From: JAFGUB01 sp050305515
Lineage (GTDB): Bacteria > Campylobacterota > Campylobacteria > Campylobacterales > Sulfurimonadaceae
Reading direction: 5' to 3'
Length of the DNA stretch: 64,000 nt
NCBI GenBank assembly: GCA_050305515.1
Contig: JBNLFL010000014.1
Location: 1 to 64,000, forward strand
Positions 17,474 through 27,083 of the stretch are shown here, piece by piece. The stretch's first letter is position 1, and each line of letters starts with the position of its first letter. The translations under genes were made by a program, and so were the position numbers. The notes under the pieces were generated by a model. That model was not told where the DNA came from. It searched no databases and saw only the letters and a list, made by a program, of their open reading frames with translations.

Positions 17474-18289
17474 ATGAAAAGTTCGATTCTCGAGAGTATC
17501 AAATCGCTTCCCCCGCTTCCCAAGACGCTGCTCGATATTCAGCGCATCACCAACGATCCGGATGCTTCTATCGCCAATCTGGTCAAAGTGATTGAACCCG
17601 ATCCGATGATTGTCGCCAACCTGCTCAAAGCGGCCAACTCGCCGCTTTACTTTTTCGGTCGCGAGATCCGCAATGTGTCACAGGCGGTGGCACTGTTTGG
17701 TATGACCATGACCCGCTCCATCGTCATGGGGAACTCGGTGAGAAAGCTTTTGAATGTCGATATGGAACCTTACGGCATCACATCGGAAAAGTTTGCGGAG
17801 ATCTCTACAAAACAGGCCTCATTGATGAACAAGTGGTATCGCAAGATCAACCGTGAAAAAGCGGAGAAGCTTTTTCTGACCGCTTTTTTGCAGGAGACCG
17901 GCAAAATCATCATTGCCAGCGATATTATCCAAGAAGACCTCACGACCAGCTTCCGTTCCGAAATCGAAATGGCGACCAACATCGCACTGGTGGAGAAGTC
18001 GTATGTGGATGACACGACGGCTACGGTGACCGCCGCAATCTTTGAGCACTGGAACTTTGACAAAGTGTTTGTTCAGATGATTCAGTACTCCGACAATCCT
18101 GCTTCCGCGCCCGAAGAGATACGAGAATTTTCCACGGCACTCAATATTGTTAAAACGATTATTCCGGTTAACAATCCCCTGAGTGAACATGCTATCAATT
18201 TCGGGTTGCAAAAAGCGGAACAGGCCGGTTATGACGTTGCCCTTTTGGAGGAGTGTGTCAACGAGTTTTTTACAATGAATGACAAGTAA
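17474..18289 (+). CDS. HDOD domain signalling protein
   Basis: HDOD proteins are catalytically dead HD relatives that act as signalling scaffolds. The 271 aa cover one HDOD domain, with the family opening SLPPLPKTLLDIQRI, then DPMIVANLLKAANSPLY and an expanded helical region. There is no HD metal pair. AAAGGG at 17463-17468 precedes the ATG. The stop overlaps polA by one base (TAATG), which probably reflects tight packing rather than shared function. Confidence 0.82.
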   Translation: MKSSILESIKSLPPLPKTLLDIQRITNDPDASIANLVKVIEPDPMIVANLLKAANSPLYFFGREIRNVSQAVALFGMTMTRSIVMGNSVRKLLNVDMEPYGITSEKFAEISTKQASLMNKWYRKINREKAEKLFLTAFLQETGKIIIASDIIQEDLTTSFRSEIEMATNIALVEKSYVDDTTATVTAAIFEHWNFDKVFVQMIQYSDNPASAPEEIREFSTALNIVKTIIPVNNPLSEHAINFGLQKAEQAGYDVALLEECVNEFFTMNDK

Positions 18290-20994
18290 TGGCGAAAGAA
18301 ACCATTACCATCATTGACACATTCGGGTTCTTTTTCCGCTCTTTTTATGCACTGCCGCCGCTTTCGAATCATGCGGGTTTCCCTACGGGACTGCTGACGG
18401 GGTTTGCTAATTTTATCTCCAATCTGCATAAAGAACACTCCAGCGATTACATCGTCTTTGCGCTTGACTCGAAGGGTCCGACCTTCCGTAACGAGATCGA
18501 TCCCAACTACAAGGCCAACCGTGTTGCACCGCCTGAAGAGCTGAGCCTTCAGCTGCCCGTTGCCATTGAATGGATTGAAAAAATGGGTTATACCACCATG
18601 AGCCGGAGCGGGTTTGAAGCGGACGATATCATTGCATCGCTCTCTACTACGGCAGTGAAGGCAGGGATGAATGTACGCATCGTCTCGCATGATAAAGACC
18701 TCTATCAGCTTATTGAGGATGATCATGTCGTTCTGGTCGATGCCATCAAACGCAAAGTCATCAACGAACAGGAGTGTTTTGATAAACACGGAATCCATCC
18801 GAACCAGTTCACCGATTTTCAGGCACTTCTGGGTGACAGCGCGGATAACGTTCCGGGTGTCAGGGGTATTGGAAAGGTGACGGCGCAGAAGCTGCTGACA
18901 CAGTTTGGTACGCTAAAAAATCTTTATGACAATCTCGATGCGGTCACGCCGGCGGGAGTTCAGAAAAAACTGCGTGAGAATGAGGCCAATGCCTGGATGT
19001 CTCAAAAGCTGGTGACGCTTAAGTGCGATCTGTTTGATACAATCGATTTTGAAACGTTGCGGATGCATGGAGAAAACCCGTTCGTTCCGATTTATGAGGA
19101 GTTGCAGAAGTATGAGATGAACGGCATTCTGCGCGTGCTCAATGCCAAAAAACTTGTCTCGGCAGAGCGTGTGGCTGCGGACAAAACCGAAGCGCCGAAA
19201 ACATCCGTAACGGATGCCTGTAAAAGTACTCTGATTCTTGATGATGCGGCGCTGGAACGTGCTCTTGATAAAGTAACTCCTCAAAGCATTGTCGCGTTTG
19301 ATACGGAGACGACGGGTCTGGAACATCAGCATGAGCGTCTGGTCGGTTTTAGTTTCGCCTTTGATGAAGCAGAATCCTTTTATGTCGCCATGGGTCACAG
19401 TTATCTGGGCGCACCGCAGCAGGTGAGTACCGGGGCGGCAAAAAAGGCGATAGAAAAACTCTTTACATGTAAAGTCGTCGGCCATAACATCAAGTTCGAC
19501 CTCCATTTCGTCAGTGACCTGCTCGGCCGTGACGATCTGAACATTCATGCCGACACGATGATCATGGCGTGGCTGGATAATCCCGAACAGGCACTCTCCC
19601 TTGACAAACTCAGCGAACGCCACTTCGGCCATGAGATGATCCACTTTGCCGATACCGTCAAAAAAGGGGAGAATTTCGCTTCCGTCGCCGTTGAGGATGC
19701 CTGTAACTATGCCGCGGAAGATGCGCTCATGACACTGAAGCTTTTCAGGCTTTATGAACAGAAACTTTCCGAGCGCGGTACGATTTTGCAGGAAAACGCT
19801 GCGGTGGAGGTACCGTTTGTCTCGACGCTGCTGCGCATGGAACGCGCCGGGATTGCCATGGACCCTCAGGTACTGGAGCGTTTTAAAACCGAAGCGGCCG
19901 AGCGGCTTTCAGAGCTGACGCAGCAGATCTACGAAGCGGCCGGCAGCGAGTTTAATATCAACTCCACCAAACAGCTCGGCGTCATTCTTTTCGAGACGCT
20001 GGGACTGCCGGTGCAGAAGAAGACCAAGACCGGCTACTCCACCGATGAGAGCGTGCTCAGTCTGCTGGTGGGCGAACATCCGATAATCGCTCTGCTGCTG
20101 GAGTACCGGGAGATCTTCAAACTCTATTCGACCTACATCGATCCGCTGCTCGAACTCTGCCGTAAAGAGGCGCATAGCCGTATTTATACCTCATTTGTGC
20201 AGACCGGAACGGCTACGGGACGGCTGAGCTCTAAAAACCCGAACCTTCAGAACATTCCGACCAAAACGGAGATGGGACGGCGCATCCGCGAAGCGTTTGT
20301 CGCACCTTCAGGCAAGCGGCTGATCGGGATAGACTATTCGCAGATTGAACTGCGGCTGCTGGCGCACTTTTCGCAGGATGCGGTACTGCTTGACGCTTTC
20401 AATGCGGACAAAGATATTCACCTCCAAACCGCTATTGCACTTTTTGGAGAAGAGGAAGCCGCTTCCAAACGCCACATCGCCAAGACGGTGAACTTCGGTC
20501 TGCTTTACGGTATGGGTCCCAAAAAACTCTCGGATACGCTGGGAATCAGCACCAAAGAGGCCAAGGAGATCATCGATCGCTATTTCAAGTCGTTTCCCAC
20601 CGTCAAGAGTTATTTCGCCTCCATTGTCGAAGGGGCGAAAGAGCGGGGCTATGTCGAGACGCTGCTGGGACGGCGGCGCTATTTCGATTTTGCCAGCGCG
20701 ACACCGATGCTAAAAGCCGCGTATGAGCGCGAATCGGTCAATACACTCTTTCAGGGAAGCGCGGCCGATCTGATCAAACTCTCCATGAATCGTATCGATG
20801 CCCTGATCCGTGAAGAGGGCTTACATGTAAAGATGCTGCTGCAGATCCACGACGAACTGATTTTCGAAGCGGAAGAGGGCGAAGCCGCTGCCATGGCTGA
20901 GCGCTTTGCCACGGTAATGGAGCAGATTCACCCCTTACATGTAAGGCTCAAATCCTCCCGCAACATCGCAACACACTGGGGCGGACTCAAGTAG
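18289..20994 (+). CDS. polA: DNA polymerase I
   Basis: PolA fills gaps and removes RNA primers in replication and repair. The 901 residues contain all three domains: a 5' nuclease (1-~290, SGFEADDIIA and DNVPGVRGIGKVTAQKLL), a 3'-5' exonuclease with intact VAFDTETTG (~335-345), and the polymerase domain with GIDYSQIELRLLAH, KTVNFGLLYGM and QIHDELIFE. Proofreading acidic residues are present, unlike in several Gram-positive PolA. It contains three TTACATGTAA copies (19463, 20821, 20935), the last two 114 bases apart near the 3' end. Confidence 0.98.
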   Translation: MAKETITIIDTFGFFFRSFYALPPLSNHAGFPTGLLTGFANFISNLHKEHSSDYIVFALDSKGPTFRNEIDPNYKANRVAPPEELSLQLPVAIEWIEKMGYTTMSRSGFEADDIIASLSTTAVKAGMNVRIVSHDKDLYQLIEDDHVVLVDAIKRKVINEQECFDKHGIHPNQFTDFQALLGDSADNVPGVRGIGKVTAQKLLTQFGTLKNLYDNLDAVTPAGVQKKLRENEANAWMSQKLVTLKCDLFDTIDFETLRMHGENPFVPIYEELQKYEMNGILRVLNAKKLVSAERVAADKTEAPKTSVTDACKSTLILDDAALERALDKVTPQSIVAFDTETTGLEHQHERLVGFSFAFDEAESFYVAMGHSYLGAPQQVSTGAAKKAIEKLFTCKVVGHNIKFDLHFVSDLLGRDDLNIHADTMIMAWLDNPEQALSLDKLSERHFGHEMIHFADTVKKGENFASVAVEDACNYAAEDALMTLKLFRLYEQKLSERGTILQENAAVEVPFVSTLLRMERAGIAMDPQVLERFKTEAAERLSELTQQIYEAAGSEFNINSTKQLGVILFETLGLPVQKKTKTGYSTDESVLSLLVGEHPIIALLLEYREIFKLYSTYIDPLLELCRKEAHSRIYTSFVQTGTATGRLSSKNPNLQNIPTKTEMGRRIREAFVAPSGKRLIGIDYSQIELRLLAHFSQDAVLLDAFNADKDIHLQTAIALFGEEEAASKRHIAKTVNFGLLYGMGPKKLSDTLGISTKEAKEIIDRYFKSFPTVKSYFASIVEGAKERGYVETLLGRRRYFDFASATPMLKAAYERESVNTLFQGSAADLIKLSMNRIDALIREEGLHVKMLLQIHDELIFEAEEGEAAAMAERFATVMEQIHPLHVRLKSSRNIATHWGGLK

Positions 20995-21028
20995 CCGCTT
21001 CCGCACAAACACATTAAGGTCTTCATCC

Positions 21029-21610
21029 ATGCACGCGTCATCGATACGGCGTATTCCTTTCGGACAAACCAACCCTGATAAAACGAATGCCGTTTTCCTT
21101 GCCATCTATGTCGATGCCATCTCCCCATGGAAATATTTTAAAGACGAGATCCGGCATATTTCCTGTCCGGCGCTGATTATGATAGACCGCTGGGACGGAC
21201 GCATGGGATTCCCCGGCGGGACGGTAGAGCCATCAGAACCGCTCCTTGACGCACTTGTGCGCGAAATCAAGGAAGAGATCGGCATTAACATCAAACCTGA
21301 CAAGACCCATCCCGTCGTCTCGCATGAAGGGCGTATTGTCACACATCTTTACGGATTGAAAGTCCTTGAAGCCGAGTTTTTGCATATCTATTACCATATT
21401 CTCAACAACTTTTCCCGCTCCATTTTGCTCCATGCCTACGAAGAGGGCGACAGCTCGCATTTCATGTCGGAGATTACCGGCATCAAAATTGTGCCGCTGG
21501 TGACGCATGAGGGAAAGGGAATCAACCGGTTTATCGAGAACAGTTTTGCCGGTTCCGCCAAAGAGGATCTGCTGGTTTTGCTGCGTGAATGTTTACATGT
21601 AACGTATTAG
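21029..21610 (+). CDS. NUDIX hydrolase
   Basis: NUDIX enzymes hydrolyse nucleoside diphosphates linked to another group. The box matches the consensus exactly: a glycine-led segment GGTVEPSE, then REIKEEIGI, at residues ~72-95 of 193. The substrate cannot be told; the surrounding sequence recalls U8-snoRNA-decapping-type NUDIX proteins more than MutT. It lies 34 bases after polA, so a sanitation role is plausible but unproven. TTACATGTAA at 21593 encodes Leu-His-Val-Thr three codons before the stop. Confidence 0.85.
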   Translation: MHASSIRRIPFGQTNPDKTNAVFLAIYVDAISPWKYFKDEIRHISCPALIMIDRWDGRMGFPGGTVEPSEPLLDALVREIKEEIGINIKPDKTHPVVSHEGRIVTHLYGLKVLEAEFLHIYYHILNNFSRSILLHAYEEGDSSHFMSEITGIKIVPLVTHEGKGINRFIENSFAGSAKEDLLVLLRECLHVTY

Positions 21611-21754
21611 CGGAAGAGCCTTTGACGCAGTGATGAAAAATTATAATGAATTAAAATAACTGAAATCGCTTTAACCCCGAAAACACCTTCTTGTTTAAGT
21701 TCGGTTCGCTATATTTCCCTAAAGTTTCAACTTAACATTAAAACAGGTAGTTTC

Positions 21755-24700
21755 ATGCTCAAACAAATGCTTCTTTTCCTGCGTTCCATGAAGACAATGG
21801 CCATATTGATGCTCATTTTTGCCGTATCAATCGGTACCGCGACTTTCATAGAAAACGATTTCGGAACCCAAACTGCGAAAGCGGTTGTATACAATGCACG
21901 TTGGTTTGAGGGATTGCTCTTTTTGTTAGGAGTCAATCTCTTTTTGAATATTCTCAATTTCAAGATGTACCGCAAAGAGAAATTTCTGCTTTTTCTCTTC
22001 CATGTCTCGTTTTTTGTCATTCTGATCGGAGCCGCGATTACACGCTATTTTGGCTATGAGGGGATGATGCACATCCGCGAGGGAGCGGTGCAGAATACGA
22101 TGCTCAGTTCCCAGAGCTATCTGCGCTTCGTTTTCGATGAGAGCGGCAGCAAGAGCGAACATGCCGAAGCAATCTATCTTTCAAAGATTACCAAAAATGA
22201 CCAGCAGTATGATGTCACGGTCGGTTCGCACCGTTTTTCTGCAAAAATTCTGGACTACATTCCGGATGCGGTCGAAAAGATCGAACCTGTCAGTGCGGGC
22301 GGCGAAGCGATCGTCAACCTGATGATAACGGGAGGCATGAGCGGACCGCAGCAGGTCATGCTGCATGAAGGGGAGTTCTTTGAAGGCTCGGGATTTGTAA
22401 TTGATTTTAATTCAAACAAGAGTTTTGAAGCGCCCACGATTGCCTTACATGTAAAGGGTGAGAATGCCGTCATGTCACATCCGATGAATCTGGGATACAT
22501 GAAGATGGATGACCGCAGCAGCGGCGAGGTGAATGCCAGTAATGAGAGCCCGCTGGAGCTGCGCACCCTTTACAGCGTGGGGCAGAGCAGCTTTGTCGTT
22601 CGTGAATTCGCACCGCATGCCAAAGTGGCACTCGTAAGCCGCGGCAGTGTCGGCGGGCCGATGATGAATACGATGAGCGAGGATGCATTGCGTCTGGAGC
22701 TGCGCATTGACGGCGAGAGCAGCGAAGTACTTGTCAAGGGAAGCAAGGGTGATGTCGGCACGCCCTCATCCGCGACACTTGCCGGAGTAAAGGTGGATGT
22801 CAGTTACGGTGCCAAGGTGATCGAACTGCCGTTTGCGCTGAAACTGGTCGATTTCGAACTCGCGCGCTATCCCGGTTCGAACTCTCCCTCTTCTTATGCC
22901 AGCGACGTAGAACTTATCGATAAAGAGCAGGGAATCCAGATGCCGTTTCGAATTTATATGAACCATGTTCTCGACCATCGCGGCTACCGCTTTTTCCAGT
23001 CTTCGTATGACCGTGATGAGTTGGGTACGGTGCTCTCGGTCAACAACGACCCGGGCACCCTTCCGACGTACATCGGCTATCTGATGCTGGCTATCGGAAT
23101 GTTCGGCTCGCTTTTCATGAAAGGCGGCCGTTTCGCCAGACTTTCCAAAAAAGCGAAAGATGCGGCCATGCAGGCCGGAACCGCTGCCGTGATTCTGGGC
23201 GCACTGCTGCTACCGCAGCCCTCCATGGCGGAAAATCTCAACCCCATCATAGCGCGTGCGCTCTCGTTTGACCGTGACCATGCCGAGAAATTCGCGCAGC
23301 TGATGGTTCAGGACTCTCAGGGACGCATGAAGCCCATGGATACGCTTGCGACCGAGATCGTCGCCAAGATCAACCGGAGTGACTCCATTTTGGGATTGAC
23401 ACCGAACCAGATCGTTCTGGGCATGATGCTCGCTCCCGATGCGTGGCGCGAGATCAATATGATCCGTACCGCCAACAAGGAGGTTAACAAAATCATCGGT
23501 GTTGATGAAAATGCCAAATTCAGCTCTTTTTCGCAGTTTTTCGAGTTCCCGAGCGAAATGGCAGGATACAAACTCAACAGTGCTGTTGAAGAGGCAATTC
23601 GCAAGGCTCCCGGAAAGCGCGACAAGTTCGACAAAGCGGTGCTTCAGGTCGATGAGCGCGTGAATGTGGCGTATATGGTTTATACCGGTGCCCTGCTGCG
23701 TATCTGGCCGGTTCCCGAAGATGCCAACAACAAGTGGATGGCGACGATTGAAGCGCTGCAGAATCTGCAGATGGGTGATGCGGAGATGATCCGTCTGATG
23801 GCGGTCAACTATTTCAACGCGATTGAAAAGGCGATTGAGAGCAAAAACTGGAGTGAAGCCGACAAAGCGGTCGAGACCATTATTGAACACCAGAAGCGGG
23901 TGGGCGCGGGAGTCTATCCTTCCGAGAACAAAATTGCTATTGAAATGCTTTATAACAAGCTCAATATTTTCGAGCGTCTCTGGCCGTTTTTCTTCCTGAT
24001 CGGTTTCGTGCTGCTGATTCTCTCTTTTGCGCGTATTATCAATCCGAAAGTAAAAATCGCACTGGTGACGAAAATGACCATGGGCCTGCTGGTGCTCTTT
24101 TTCGTTGCCCTCACCGCCGGTCTGGCGATGCGCTGGTATATTTCGGGACACGCGCCGTGGTCGGACGGTTATGAGTCCCTGATCTATATTTCATGGGCGA
24201 CCGTGCTGGCGGGATTCATCTTCTCGAAGAATTCGCCCATCACGCTTGCGGCCACAGGCATTCTGGCCGGTCTGACGCTCTTTGTGGCACACCTGAGCTG
24301 GATGGACCCGCAGGTGACCAATCTGGTTCCGGTACTCAAATCCTACTGGCTGAGTATTCACGTTTCAATGATTACCGGCAGTTACGGATTCCTGGGGCTT
24401 GGTGCGCTGCTGGGCTTTATCTCGCTGATACTCTTTATTATCAAGAACGAGCGCAACGAGAAGCAGATCAGCGCTTCGATCAAAGAGCTTAATGCCATCA
24501 ATGAAATGAGTCTGATGATCGGTCTGGCAACGCTGACGGTCGGTAACTTCCTCGGCGGTGTCTGGGCCAATGAGAGCTGGGGACGCTACTGGGGCTGGGA
24601 CCCTAAAGAGACCTGGGCACTGGTGACCATTCTGATCTATGCGGTGGTGGTACACATCCGTTTTATCAAATCGCTCTATTCGGATTTTGCTTACAGTGTC

Positions 24701-24880
24701 ATCTCGCTGCTCGCGTTCACCTCGGTCATCATGACCTATTTCGGTGTCAACTACTATCTGGCCGGTATGCACTCCTATGCCAAGGGTGACCCGGTGCCGA
24801 TTCCCGATTTTGTCCCGGTGACCTACACGATTATTTTCATTATTATCATTCTCGCATTCCGCAAACGCCGTCTGGCTTAG
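21755..24880 (+). CDS. ccsBA: Fused cytochrome c biogenesis protein CcsBA (ResB-CcsA)
   Basis: System II cytochrome c synthetase exports heme and ligates it to CxxCH apocytochromes on the periplasmic side. The 1041-aa fusion has ResB-like helices at the N terminus, a long periplasmic region with FFQSSYDRDE, and a CcsA half from ~residue 740 with the heme-handling WWD motif (WGRYWGWDPKETW) and flanking histidines (LSIHVSM and GMHSYA). Fused CcsBA is typical of Campylobacterota (C. jejuni, H. pylori). A multi-heme electron transport chain is implied. TTACATGTAA occurs at 22445. Confidence 0.95.
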   Translation: MLKQMLLFLRSMKTMAILMLIFAVSIGTATFIENDFGTQTAKAVVYNARWFEGLLFLLGVNLFLNILNFKMYRKEKFLLFLFHVSFFVILIGAAITRYFGYEGMMHIREGAVQNTMLSSQSYLRFVFDESGSKSEHAEAIYLSKITKNDQQYDVTVGSHRFSAKILDYIPDAVEKIEPVSAGGEAIVNLMITGGMSGPQQVMLHEGEFFEGSGFVIDFNSNKSFEAPTIALHVKGENAVMSHPMNLGYMKMDDRSSGEVNASNESPLELRTLYSVGQSSFVVREFAPHAKVALVSRGSVGGPMMNTMSEDALRLELRIDGESSEVLVKGSKGDVGTPSSATLAGVKVDVSYGAKVIELPFALKLVDFELARYPGSNSPSSYASDVELIDKEQGIQMPFRIYMNHVLDHRGYRFFQSSYDRDELGTVLSVNNDPGTLPTYIGYLMLAIGMFGSLFMKGGRFARLSKKAKDAAMQAGTAAVILGALLLPQPSMAENLNPIIARALSFDRDHAEKFAQLMVQDSQGRMKPMDTLATEIVAKINRSDSILGLTPNQIVLGMMLAPDAWREINMIRTANKEVNKIIGVDENAKFSSFSQFFEFPSEMAGYKLNSAVEEAIRKAPGKRDKFDKAVLQVDERVNVAYMVYTGALLRIWPVPEDANNKWMATIEALQNLQMGDAEMIRLMAVNYFNAIEKAIESKNWSEADKAVETIIEHQKRVGAGVYPSENKIAIEMLYNKLNIFERLWPFFFLIGFVLLILSFARIINPKVKIALVTKMTMGLLVLFFVALTAGLAMRWYISGHAPWSDGYESLIYISWATVLAGFIFSKNSPITLAATGILAGLTLFVAHLSWMDPQVTNLVPVLKSYWLSIHVSMITGSYGFLGLGALLGFISLILFIIKNERNEKQISASIKELNAINEMSLMIGLATLTVGNFLGGVWANESWGRYWGWDPKETWALVTILIYAVVVHIRFIKSLYSDFAYSVISLLAFTSVIMTYFGVNYYLAGMHSYAKGDPVPIPDFVPVTYTIIFIIIILAFRKRRLA

Positions 24881-24882
24881 TC

Positions 24883-24907
24883 TTTGCATGTCAAGTTGAC
24901 ATGCAAA
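24883..24907 (+). other. Perfect inverted repeat between convergent ccsBA and zur
   Basis: Two 12-base arms, TTTGCATGTCAA and TTGACATGCAAA, flank a single G three bases after the ccsBA stop. The RNA could fold as an 11-bp stem with a 3-base loop, but no T-run follows on either strand, so an intrinsic terminator is not clear-cut. Arm orientation (TTGCAT outward) is opposite to the predicted Zur operator. Confidence 0.55.
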
Positions 24908-25002
24908 CGCCAAAAATAATCAGTTGTACTTTTCAGACCTGCAGTCAGACAGAAGTTTTCCTTTCTGGAACTGAAACGTCTGTGTCAATAAACGTATCGG
25001 GT

Positions 25003-25434
25003 TTAGCTGATGCTCTTTTTGCACCGTTCACATATACCGGTCAAGGTAATGTTTATGGTGTTGATTTTATGTTGTCTGGCCATATTGGAAAAATAGAGTA
25101 TATCTGCTGAACTCAGTTCATCAAGGCAGATGACGTTATGGCATGTTTCGCATTGAAAATGTGGATGGGAGTTGAAACCCTGATAGATATATTCGTAATG
25201 GGTGACACCATTTTTTCCAAGAAATTCTTGTACGAGCCCTTTTTCATAAAACTGTTGCAAGCTTCGGTATACAGTGACAAGATTGACCGAAGTCTCTTTC
25301 AGGCACTCTGAATACAAACTGTTTACATCTATAGGTGCATTGTTGTTTTTAAGAAGATGGAGCAAAACGCTTTTTGCTCGTGTATTCTTAATCCCTTTTT
25401 GTCTCAGTTCTTCTCTGATTTGATTACTGTCCAT
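25003..25434 (-). CDS. zur: Fur-family zinc-responsive repressor
   Basis: This 143-aa Fur-family regulator has an N-terminal winged helix (TRAKSVLLHLLKNNNAPIDV, then TVYRSLQQF) and a C-terminal domain with two CxxC pairs (CETC and CERC) for structural zinc. Divergent transcription from znuA, with a large palindrome between them, makes Zur the best specific call rather than Fur or PerR. Its own promoter appears leaderless: TATAAT (minus strand, 25442-25447) ends seven bases from the ATG and no ribosome site is present. It is expected to autoregulate through the shared operator. Confidence 0.87.
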   Translation of the reverse strand: MDSNQIREELRQKGIKNTRAKSVLLHLLKNNNAPIDVNSLYSECLKETSVNLVTVYRSLQQFYEKGLVQEFLGKNGVTHYEYIYQGFNSHPHFQCETCHNVICLDELSSADILYFSNMARQHKINTINITLTGICERCKKSIS

Positions 25435-25441
25435 GCAAATA

Positions 25442-25447
25442 ATTATA
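25442..25447 (-). promoter_or_regulatory. -10 element of zur
   Basis: TATAAT on the minus strand, seven bases before the zur ATG (25432-25434). The predicted transcription start therefore falls at or within one or two bases of the start codon. Confidence 0.5.
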
Positions 25448-25476
25448 GGCTATGATACTTTAAACGGTGTCCAAAT

Positions 25477-25513
25477 AAATATTTAAATGCAAATTATTTG
25501 CATTTAAATATTT
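25477..25513. promoter_or_regulatory. Zur operator between zur and znuA
   Basis: A 37-base palindrome has perfect 18-base arms around one central T. Its core, TAAATGCAA-N5-TTGCATTTA (25484-25506), recurs with the same arms and spacing at 32339-32361. It ends seven bases before the znuA -10 element and so covers the -35 region, consistent with repression when zinc is sufficient. Zur binding is inferred from the position beside a Fur-family gene and zinc-uptake genes. Confidence 0.8.
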
Positions 25514-25519
25514 TTCGTC

Positions 25520-25525
25520 TACAAT
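25520..25525 (+). promoter_or_regulatory. -10 element of the znuA operon
   Basis: TACAAT ends six bases before the znuA ATG, and no Shine-Dalgarno sequence lies between them. A leaderless transcript is predicted. Confidence 0.5.
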
Positions 25526-25531
25526 AATGAG

Positions 25532-26365
25532 ATGAAAAAACTAATGCTCTTATTTACAGCGACACTCCCTCTGTTCGCAGCGTTGAACGTTGCCGTTTCC
25601 ATTGTTCCGCAACAAACCTTCCTCAAAGCGATAGGCGGCGACTTGGTAACGGTTACAACCATGGTACCGCCAGGTTCGTCACCTCATACCTACGAACCTA
25701 AAGCTTCGCAGATGAAAGCCCTTAGCAGTGCATCGCTGTACTTTGCTATCGGCGTAGAGTTCGAATCCGCGTGGCTTAAACGCTTCAGCACTACCAACCC
25801 CGACATGAGGGTAATTGATCTTACGCACGGTATCGAAAAAATACCTATGCAAGAGCATGATCATCACCATGACGGACATCATGACGATACCGACCCGCAT
25901 ATCTGGCTCTCTCCGGCAAATGTTGCGATTATGGCCAGAATCATTGCCAAGACGCTAAGTGAGTATGATCCCGAACATGCCAAAACGTATCGTTTCAATC
26001 TTGACCTGTTTTTAGAGCAGATCGAAGCGACGGACGGTGCTATAAAGTCTGCACTCTCGCTGACGCCTGAAGGCAGTGCATTTATGGTGTTTCATCCCTC
26101 ATGGGGCTATTTCGCACATGATTACAGACTCAAGCAGGTTGCTATGGAGATCGAAGGCAAAGCGCCAAAGCCCAAAATGCTCATTCATCTCATCGAAGAG
26201 GCAAAAAAGCAGAAGGTGCGCGCCATCATCGTCCAGCCGGAGTTTTCAGACAAAAGTGCCCGCGTTCTGGCGGATGAACTGGGCATCAGCGTCAAAAAGC
26301 TCTCACCGCTTAATCCTAACTGGTCGGAGAACCTCATTGAACTTGCGCGAACCATCGCAAAATAA
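25532..26365 (+). CDS. znuA: Zinc ABC transporter periplasmic binding protein ZnuA
   Basis: ZnuA captures zinc in the periplasm for ZnuBC. The 277-aa product has a signal peptide (MKKLMLLFTATLPLFAA), the cluster-9 solute-binding fold and metal-binding histidines in GSSPHTYEP and VFHPSWGYF. A His/Asp-rich loop (HDHHHDGHHDDTDPH, ~111-126) is typical of zinc rather than manganese binders. It is the first gene of a tight operon (znuA, znuC, znuB, ZevAB-like, HisI-RibA) behind the operator at 25477-25513. Confidence 0.93.
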   Translation: MKKLMLLFTATLPLFAALNVAVSIVPQQTFLKAIGGDLVTVTTMVPPGSSPHTYEPKASQMKALSSASLYFAIGVEFESAWLKRFSTTNPDMRVIDLTHGIEKIPMQEHDHHHDGHHDDTDPHIWLSPANVAIMARIIAKTLSEYDPEHAKTYRFNLDLFLEQIEATDGAIKSALSLTPEGSAFMVFHPSWGYFAHDYRLKQVAMEIEGKAPKPKMLIHLIEEAKKQKVRAIIVQPEFSDKSARVLADELGISVKKLSPLNPNWSENLIELARTIAK

Positions 26366-27083
26366 GCTCATTGACGTCAATAATGTCTCTTTTAGCTACG
26401 CTAAAGAGCCAGTACTGAGCCACATCAGTCTGGCAATCAGAAAAGGAGACTTTTTAGCGTTTATCGGCCCGAATGGCGGTGGCAAAAGCACGCTTATGAA
26501 ACTTATGCTCGGATTATTGCAACCTTCAGATGGGCATATTACATGTAACGATACCCGGATCGGTTACGTTCCGCAAAACACTGATATCAATACCGCCTTT
26601 CCCATCACTGCCGTTGATGTGGTACTTATGGGGTACGAACGGAAACTCTTTGGATATACCAAGGCCGCCAAAGAGAAAGCGCTTGGAGTACTTACGGCAA
26701 TGGGAATAGAACAGTATGCCTTGCAGCGTATCGGTAGCCTTTCGGGCGGTCAGCGTCAACGTGTGATGATTGCCAGAGCACTTCAGAACGACCCAAACAT
26801 TTTAATGTTTGATGAACCGACTTCCAATATTGATCCGCAGGGTCAATACGAAATTTACGAACTGCTTCAAAAGCTTAACGAGAGTATGACGATAGTTGTG
26901 ATTAGCCACGATATTTCCGTCGTTGTACAGTATGCCAAAAAAGTCGCCTATATTAACCGGGCATTGACATTTCACGATATTTCGTCCATGCGCAGGGCAT
27001 TTGACAAGAGTGCGCACCAGCACTTCTGTGAAGTAGAGCTGTTAAAAGGCATGCAGAACCATGAAAGCACTATCCATGACTGA
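26337..27083 (+). CDS. znuC: Zinc ABC transporter ATPase ZnuC
   Basis: This ATPase powers zinc import. The ~248-aa product has Walker A GPNGGGKST, Q-loop YVPQN, signature LSGGQRQRV and Walker B ILMFDEPTSNID. The frame is open far upstream inside znuA; I choose TTG 26337 because GGAGA at 26326-26330 is six bases away, giving MNLREPSQNKLIDVNNVSF. TTG 26343 is an alternative. It overlaps znuA by 29 bases and znuB by 23. TTACATGTAA at 26539 encodes Ile-Thr-Cys-Asn. Confidence 0.92.
   Translation: MNLREPSQNKLIDVNNVSFSYAKEPVLSHISLAIRKGDFLAFIGPNGGGKSTLMKLMLGLLQPSDGHITCNDTRIGYVPQNTDINTAFPITAVDVVLMGYERKLFGYTKAAKEKALGVLTAMGIEQYALQRIGSLSGGQRQRVMIARALQNDPNILMFDEPTSNIDPQGQYEIYELLQKLNESMTIVVISHDISVVVQYAKKVAYINRALTFHDISSMRRAFDKSAHQHFCEVELLKGMQNHESTIHD

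Noticed and set aside
18913..19644. 243-codon minus-strand ORF
   Set aside because: Antisense to polA; no supporting evidence.
23210..24151. 313-codon minus-strand ORF
   Set aside because: Antisense to ccsBA, with no motif or ribosome site.
24901..25110. 69-codon plus-strand ORF beginning in the inverted repeat
   Set aside because: Overlaps the zur gene end in antisense and has no ribosome site.
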